Below are positions 58,230-64,000 of a stretch of DNA of 64,000 nt, in pieces. How positions within the stretch are numbered: position 1 is the first letter of the stretch; each line of letters opens with the position of its first letter. The position numbers and the translations under genes were made by a program. The notes under the pieces were generated by a model. That model searched no databases and was not told the DNA's origin. It saw only the letters and a list, made by a program, of their open reading frames with translations. This DNA is from Trichopria drosophilae (Eukaryota; Arthropoda; Insecta; Hymenoptera; Diapriidae). Location: positions 21,487,001-21,551,000 of the forward strand of contig CM059587.1 of assembly GCA_030407085.1 (NCBI GenBank), given 5' to 3'.

Positions 58230-58780
58230 CCTCGTTCACCCTCGGAAATGCACATATATTCCAACATCCGTCCTGGTGCTCGACTTCAAAATTGTCGCTA
58301 GGTACGAGTTTTGCTTACAGCCTCTACTCCTCCGTTTTAGACTTTACTTCTGCCATGGCAATGCTCATCTTTCTACAGTTTACGCGTTCTGCTCTCCTCG
58401 TAAACACCCAAGGACTGCGAGATAGCGCTGCTGCATAGGCACATTACTAATTTCGGTGTTCATCGCTGACGTAAACGTCACCCTTTTCGTTTATTCTCTC
58501 GCGCTACGGCAAATTTCTCCTTCTTCGCGTTATGCGTGTATTTTATTTAATAAGAAACTTGCTAATGGTACGTCGCATGCTGATGATTGCTCTAATTGTG
58601 ACGAAATGCCCCTAGCATTTTTCGGCTAATTTAAGAAGACGGCACGTAATTGAGGTGCATTTAGAAAGAAAATTAATTGAGACGTAACTCGACAAATAGT
58701 TACCACAACGGTGGCGCTTCAATTTGCCGTGACAATTGCCCCATGCTCGAATTCCATTGAGAGCATGGCTTAATTGCAAA
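58230..58780. promoter_or_regulatory. balanced-composition single-copy island, possible regulatory DNA
   Basis: The stretch is less AT-rich than its surroundings, free of the module, with GCTGACGTAAACGTCACCC (a CRE-like palindrome near 58467), CTCTCGCGCTACGGC and homeodomain-type TTAATTGAG. No coding frame was recognised. Confidence 0.3.
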
Positions 58781-58913
58781 ACGACGAGTTTCTGAAAATG
58801 ATGACATACGCGATATACGAAAAGCAAAATGTTCAGTTTTTACTGACTTTGAGACTCAAGGGGGAATCGCTGTTTGGCAGGCCTAAAAGAAACACGAAGA
58901 GATTTTGGTTTAA

Positions 58914-59520
58914 CCCTTTGAAGCATACATTTTTCTCGTCGCGGAAAACATCTGAAACTGGTTTACTCAGGGGTTTTCAAGGTCGCTGATCACAAATCCA
59001 GCCTCAAATATTGAAAATTAAAAATGGCGGATCCAATATGGCGGACCAAATTCAAAGAGTTACTTGATCAAGCTGAAACTGGGTACTAAATGTTTTTAGG
59101 GTCGCTGATCACAAAACCAGCCTCAGATATTGAACATTCAAAATGGCGAATCTACCTTTGCTAATTCCGAATATAACCGAATTCACGAAATCAATGGTGA
59201 TTATGATAAAAAGATTAAAAGATCCGGTGTGTAACTACCGTATTCAGTCCAAAGAGGAGAAACGAGCAAAGACGTGGCTTCTGTCTCCATTTTTCTTTTG
59301 TGTTTTTGTGTTGAGAAAAGTTAGAATCGCCATTCTGAATTTTCAATATCCGATACTCGATTTGTGATCAGCTACTCTAAAAAACCCCGAGTACCTAGTT
59401 TCAGCTTGATCAAGTAACTTTTTCTGAATTTCGTCCGCCATATTGCATGCACCATCTTGATTTTTAAAATCTGAGGTCGGATTCGTAATCTGCGTCCCTG
59501 AAAACCCTAGTATGCCATAG
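58914..59520. mobile_element. TTAA/CCCTTT-family element (family A, copy 3), right end lost
   Basis: TTAA (58910-58913) then CCCTTTGAAGCATACA. The module is forward at 58975-59050 (AAAATGGCGGATCCAATATGG) and 59095-59150, and inverted at 59335-59370 and 59440-59495. This is one of the best-preserved module copies. About 180 bp near 59150-59330 does not pair and may be the loop or an insertion. No GGG-TTAA right terminus was recognised. Confidence 0.65.
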
Positions 59521-59599
59521 GTTGCAATAATACGTTAAATACTTTTCCTAGTAATGTTTTTTCTTGAAAAAAAGTGTTATTTTTCAGTATTTTAATTAG

Positions 59600-59755
59600 A
59601 AATTAAAAATGGTTGAGTTTAATAAAGATTTAAAAATTAGAGGAAAAGAAAAAAAGCAAACAAGGATTAATAATTTCGACAATTTTTTTGTAATATAAAT
59701 AATACATGAAAATCTAGCAACGATTCGACTAGAATATGAGTCCTCTTCAAGGCTA
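59600..59755 (-). mobile_element. 3' end of a Penelope-like retroelement (minus orientation)
   Basis: Reverse copy of 54640-54800, down to TTTAATAAAGATTTAAAAA. The 5' limit is abrupt (upstream sequence differs), as in 5'-truncated retro-insertions. The hairpin core here is GGACTCATATTCTAGTCGAATCG, with a mutation in GAAA. Confidence 0.5.
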
Positions 59756-59807
59756 TTTGAATAAATAATAATAGTACATTATTCAACGAGGGAGGTAAAG
59801 TAAAGAA

Positions 59808-59945
59808 TATCTCAGACTGCGTGTAATTAATTTTACCCGAGGCGAAGCCGAGTCTGAGAAGTTCTTTTTTACTTCCCGAGTGAAGTATACGATTTTTCTT
59901 TATGGCCGGGAGGATAAGCGGTTTTCCTCCCGGTGCGAAGAAATA
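59808..59945. repeat. hairpin-rich GC patch
   Basis: CTCAGACT pairs with AGTCTGAG, CTTCCCGAGTGAAG is near-palindromic, and CCGGGAGG pairs with CCTCCCGG. The 'GAGGCGAAGCCGAG' wording recalls the patch at 24246. It sits between the retroelement end and the 647-bp palindrome. Class unknown. Confidence 0.35.
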
Positions 59946-60059
59946 TATATACAGGGTCATCGAAAAGTATCGGACCCCCCTAATATCTTCAGTTAGAATG
60001 CACTTAGGAGAAAATGTCCAATAGCAAAGTTGTATGGTTTCAAGCGGGGAGTAAGATGA

Positions 60060-60109
60060 TGACCTTGACTTTGACCTTGACCATGTCCTTCAAGGTCATT
60101 TCAAGGTCA
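60060..60109. promoter_or_regulatory. cluster of four TCAAGGTCA nuclear-receptor sites, left arm
   Basis: Nine-mers TGACCTTGA at 60060 and 60072 and TCAAGGTCA at 60090 and 60101. TCAAGGTCA is the known monomer site of FTZ-F1 (NR5A) and ERR-type receptors. The mirror cluster lies at 60441-60490. Confidence 0.55.
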
Positions 60110-60440
60110 ATCTTATTTTTTTAAATAGAACCCCCTACATTTTATTGCATATTCTTATAGCTTATCTCGAGAGCTTTCCAAAACACTATAATAAAATATT
60201 TTTTTATTAAGTACTTTTTGAGTTATAAAGGTTTGAAGTTAACAATTTGTTAAGTGGTGTGCGAGTCCGACCAGTTAAGGTATTCTACATTTTGTGTCAA
60301 AAAATTGTTAACTTCAAACCTTTATAACTCAAAAAGTACTTAATAAAAAAATATTTTATTATAGTGTTTTGGAAAGCTCTCGAGATAAGCTATAAGAATA
60401 TGCAATAAAATGTAGGGGGTTCTATTTAAAAAAATAAGAT

Positions 60441-60490
60441 TGACCTTGAAATGACCTTGAAGGACATGGTCAAGGTCAAAGTCAAGGTCA
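60441..60490. promoter_or_regulatory. cluster of four TCAAGGTCA nuclear-receptor sites, right arm
   Basis: Exact inverted counterpart of the left cluster, giving eight sites in 647 bp. Confidence 0.55.
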
Positions 60491-60600
60491 TCATCTTACT
60501 CCCCGCTTGAAACCATACAACTTTGCTATTGGACATTTTCTCCTAAGTGCATTCTAACTGAAGATATTAGGGGGGTCCGATACTTTTCGATGACCCTGTA

Positions 60601-61303
60601 TATATATAATATTATGATTACTATATTTGTCGCGTAGGATTCAAATTGTCCCCCAGTAGAGAATATGAAATCTACACGGAAAGAAATAATTAAATAGAAA
60701 TCTTAGAAAATTATTCAGGGGATGTAAAATAAATTCAAGTAATGAACAGTTAAAAAGATTTATAAAAAATAATATCTTTCTCTCCCTCCCGGCCCCTTCT
60801 CTGTATCTGACATCGACGTCAAGCAACGTCCATCCTTATTAGAAACACATCTTGACGCAAAGTTTTTTTTTAACTTTCTTATTGTTGCATACAAGTTAAA
60901 TTTTAGCCTCACCGCAAGTGAAGAATGACGGTGGGAATTAATAACGCTCATGGGCGCATGAAAATTTGGCTTTAAGTAGTCGCATTTTCTAACTAAGTAG
61001 CCATGAACAATAGTCATTGTAGTGGACGTAACATTTAAAGAAGATAATTACATTTTATTATCTATATACAATTGTTACTCAAATCCGGCTTCTTATGAAG
61101 GATGGCCAGTTTTCATATTAACAATTAGTGGTTTCAAGGTTGTCGTGGTAATATTAGGTGGACTAGTGAGTTTGCCAGTGTATTTTAAAATGCTAATCCT
61201 GTTATTTACAAAGTCATAGTATTATCTATTATATGTAAGAAATTTTTTCTATATTCCAGTAAATATTTATTTGAATAGTTGCACGTAACAATCTTTACTT
61301 GAA
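60601..61303. other. no gene recognised
   Basis: Minus-strand frame 60760-61017 (85 codons) and plus frame 61022-61219 (65 codons) show no recognisable domain. Confidence 0.4.
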
Positions 61304-61307
61304 TTAA

Positions 61308-61507
61308 CCCTTTTAAGCATGGTCTTTTAGGCATACCCTGCATGTCAGTATTTTATAATTAACTTATTACAATTTTTCAGTGATTGCATTGTAATTTTTT
61401 AAATTTCTTCTGTACCTTCATGTCCACATAGTGTTGGAAAACGTAACTTAATGTTAATGTCACAAATCTTCCTGTTAAATGGATTTAATTAATTTAGTTA
61501 GTAATTA
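61308..61507 (+). mobile_element. left part of a TTAA/CCCTTT-family element (family A, copy 4)
   Basis: TTAA (61304-61307) then CCCTTTTAAGCATGG. The next 190 bp (GTTGGAAAACGTAACTTAA and surroundings) match the AT-rich subterminal part of the 48595 copy. It stops at the TTAA (61508-61511) where a family D element begins. Confidence 0.6.
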
Positions 61508-61511
61508 TTAA

Positions 61512-62010
61512 CCCCTTCGCTTCGGATGACATAGATCTATTCTCTGATTGCGGAAAAAACGCAAATCTTTGTCATGGCATAAGTTAGTAAAATGAAGTTA
61601 ACAAGGTATCCAATTAAAAAACTGGAGCATTTCTAAATAGTCTAAGGCATCCCGAACAACATGCCATTGCCCTTTTTCGAAAACATGATGTGAAAAAAAA
61701 GATACAAGTTATAAAAATATGTTGTTTTTACGATTTTCTAAAATCTTTGTCATGAGCTGCATTAACAATTATAGAAATCGATTGAAACTCGATACCTGGG
61801 GATTTTCGAAGTCGCTGATTATAAATTTGAGGATATATTTTGAACATTCAAAATGGCGGACACTTTTTCAAAAAATCGAACCGTTTTGATTGAAAATTGA
61901 TACTCAGGAGTTTTCAAGGTCGCTAATTAGACATCTGATGATATATTTGAAAAATTTAAATAGGCGGATCTAATATTTCGGGGAATTTTTTCAAAAAATG
62001 ATGTTAGCCT
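61512..62010 (+). mobile_element. family D element, left part, apparently inserted at a TTAA inside family A
   Basis: CCCCTTCGCTTCGGATGACA is followed by ATAGATCTAT (subterminal palindrome). CGCAAATCTTTGTCATGGCA aligns with CGCAAATCTTCGGCATAAT in the 55000 copy. The module is forward at 61811-61870 and 61918-61970. The match fades after about 62000 and the right end is missing. Confidence 0.55.
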
Positions 62011-63560
62011 TTCCCCATTAGTTTCGATGTACAATATGTACTTACATTCTTTACAACGCGGAGGTTGGAGAAAGGTCCACTTTTTCATTTATATATTTAT
62101 ATTTTCTATATTTTTGATACTTCAAATATTTTGTTTTTAATTTTTGTTTTACATTTCGTCGTTTTTTGGTATTTAAAATAAAGACTGTAAAATATTGAAA
62201 TTTTTTCCTTTGTAAACCAAACTCCGATCGATTAAAATTTGTTATCCGTTAAAAATAGAATTTTTTTTGTGTACATGTTCTCTCTCACTAATTATTCCTG
62301 GGAGAAAATTGAGCTAGAAAATCACGTGCAATTTTAATTTTGCTTTCTTTTCTGCATATTATGCTATTTGTAATAGTGTAGATGTTTTCCTTTTCCATAT
62401 ATGTTACGCTCTTGCACCTTTTTTCCATAACCGCGGGAAATTTGACGTGCTTTTGAACAATGCGTTGCGTTTAATTTGCTGATCACTGTATCGGTGGCGT
62501 GTATTCGTCTTTCGACACGCATTCAAAGATCTTTTTAATTTTCTTTTCACATGCGTTATTGTCTCGATCGGTGCGTATTATACGAAACCCCTGCCATGCG
62601 AATTCTGGATTACCACACCTGTTAGTCTCACGGTGGAAAAGTACGTGCGATGGATCACTTAAGATTATTTCGCATTATCCTGGATGCATGCTGTCCGGTT
62701 TGCGTAATTTTTTTTACCTCATTTACTCACTAGACTGAAATATTTATTATGTTGTATTTATTACAGTTTGCCTGATTTCGGTCGGCGTTTTATTATATTT
62801 CATTAAATGAATTAAGAATCCACTACTTAAATGAAGTGCGCATTTGCATAAATTAATTGGCACAGTTGTAAAAATATGTTTTATAATAAAAGTAGAAAAT
62901 TAGGTCATTACAATTTTCAATAGCCTATATTTAAATAAATAGATATTCATAACAGTTTGACATTTCGAATAGATTCGCCATTTTGAAATGGAAATTTGTG
63001 CTAAGATTTTTAATACTCTACTGATTAGATCTATAGACTATTTCTTGATATAACGACAAACTTTCCTGGAAAATAGAAATAACCGCGTTTTTCGTCTTTC
63101 ATTTTTATCACCGAAAAAAAATGAATATGTCCGGTCTGGAAAGAGTTTTTATGTTCCACAGAAGCTAGAATGTTTATCAAATTAAAATAATAAATTTTAT
63201 TGCTCGAAAACTGAAAAAAGTACATCAACTTCAGTCAAATACTCAATGTTTTTGACAATTTCCGGGACGTTTTTTCATCGTTGAAATTTGCACTTTTATT
63301 CAAAAAGCAACCGGGAAATAACCAAAAAAATTGGTTGACACTTGACAGTTTTGTCAATTTTCGTGCAATATAAGACGTAAAAATTAATATTTGCATCTGA
63401 AAAAATCCCAGCATTTTGAGACACATGAAGGAATTCCACCAAATATGGTGAGAAAATATTGTTTTTTCCGTAGAAAAAAATTAAAAACGAAACACACGGT
63501 TATTTCTGTTTTCCAGTAAAGTTTGAGGTGATGTCAAAAAATGTTGTTTTTTCAAAATTG
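62010..63560. other. AT-rich DNA with a more balanced patch at 62380-62720
   Basis: The patch has mixed composition (CGGTGGCGTGTATTCGTC, ATGCGAATTCTGGATTACC) and a 79-codon plus frame with no recognisable domain. The rest is featureless. Confidence 0.4.
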
Positions 63561-63564
63561 TAAT

Positions 63565-63760
63565 TTATTTTCGAAAAATTTTGAAGAATTATAGTGAGTT
63601 TGTTGTTCTTTTCATTTTTTCCAAAAGTTGATAATTTAAAAAAAAATTAATTTCTAATATTATAGGTTAGGATTGTTTTTCTCGAAAACTATCAACTTTT
63701 GAAAAAAAATTGCGATCAACAACAAATTCTCAGAATTCATCAGAGAATGCAATAATTTTT
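63565..63760. repeat. short fold-back repeat, copy 2
   Basis: GAGTTTGTTGTTC...CCAAAAGTTGATAATTT (left) pairs with CTCGAAAACTATCAACTTTTG...GATCAACAACAAATTC (right). The arm core AAACTAT.AACTTTTGAAAAA is shared with the fold-back at 940-1125. Confidence 0.5.
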
Positions 63761-64000
63761 TGTTAAATTTTTCGTAAATAAATTACAATTTTGAAACAAA
63801 TTTTTAAAAATAATCTGACAAATGTCATAAAAGAATCTAAAAAAATCCCAGGGTTATTTCTCGATGAATTTTAGGAATTTCTCAATCTTAGCATTTTTTT
63901 AATAAAGCTCGCAGTTTTTGAGCCAGAATTTTCTCAAGAAATTCAGAGAATCCGTCCAGAAATTTTCACAGAATTTTTGAGGTGGTTAGAATTACGTATG
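63760..64000. other. AT-rich DNA, nothing recognised
   Basis: No feature supported up to the window edge. Confidence 0.45.

Larger units (their letters stand above)
59952..60598. mobile_element. 647-bp palindromic MITE, arms apparently identical, TA duplication
   Basis: TA at 59950-59951 and 60599-60600 inside a TATATA run. Termini CAGGGTCATCGAAAAGTATC and inverse. Arms 59952-60248 and 60302-60598 mirror exactly around coordinate sum 120550 and I found no mismatch in 297 bp. The 53-bp loop is unique. TA duplication and short ends fit the mariner/Tc1 type. No transposase. The absence of arm divergence points to recent insertion or arm homogenisation. Each arm has four extended nuclear-receptor half-sites. 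Confidence 0.9.

Overview
This 64 kb window looks like AT-rich eukaryotic intergenic or intronic DNA, most likely from an arthropod and probably an insect. The basis is a decayed Penelope-like retroelement, many non-autonomous DNA transposons with TTAA, TA or 8-bp target duplications, eukaryotic splice and start contexts, and no dense open reading frames. I found no intact protein-coding gene, tRNA, rRNA or CRISPR array. The order or species cannot be fixed from this sequence alone. All matches were made by eye, so arm limits of old elements are approximate.

Layout. 1-5.8 kb: mostly featureless AT-rich DNA, with one recursive-splice-like AG|GT site (3.06 kb). 5.8-7.75 kb: a fold-back element nested in an older one. 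9.2-9.5 kb: a degenerate repeat rich in nuclear-receptor half-sites. 11.4-12.25 kb: a GC- and CpG-rich single-copy island (promoter or enhancer candidate). 12.5-19 kb: a mosaic of old fold-back transposons sharing one internal module. 19.5-19.9 kb: the best gene candidate, a plus-strand first exon with Kozak ATG and a strong 5' splice site. 20.8-23.26 kb: a 2.44-kb inverted-repeat element flanked by TTAA, sitting inside an older fold-back. 26.2-27.2 kb: a second GC-rich island with a GAGA tract. 28.2-30.4 kb: a 1.6-kb palindrome with an 8-bp duplication, then a 371-bp TTAA palindrome. 33.9-40 kb: TTAA-type elements, fold-backs and nested small MITEs. 42.7-50.8 kb: more fold-backs, including TA-flanked ones. 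50.9-53.4 kb: the degenerate Penelope-like element with a MITE inside it. 53.8-54.35 kb: a GC-richer patch with a minus-strand splice donor. 54.5-62 kb: retroelement 3' ends in opposite orientation, TTAA-type elements and a 647-bp palindrome whose arms look identical. The remainder is featureless AT-rich DNA.

The unifying theme is a network of palindromic, non-autonomous transposons. At least three terminus classes carry the same internal module: a CGCTGATTACGAATCTGA motif, often next to AAAATGGCGGATCCAATATGG. The module occurs about 25 times, which suggests exchange of internal parts between families. If the window belongs to a gene, the islands, the isolated first exon and the ratchet-like site fit a very long intron or a large regulatory domain better than compact genes.
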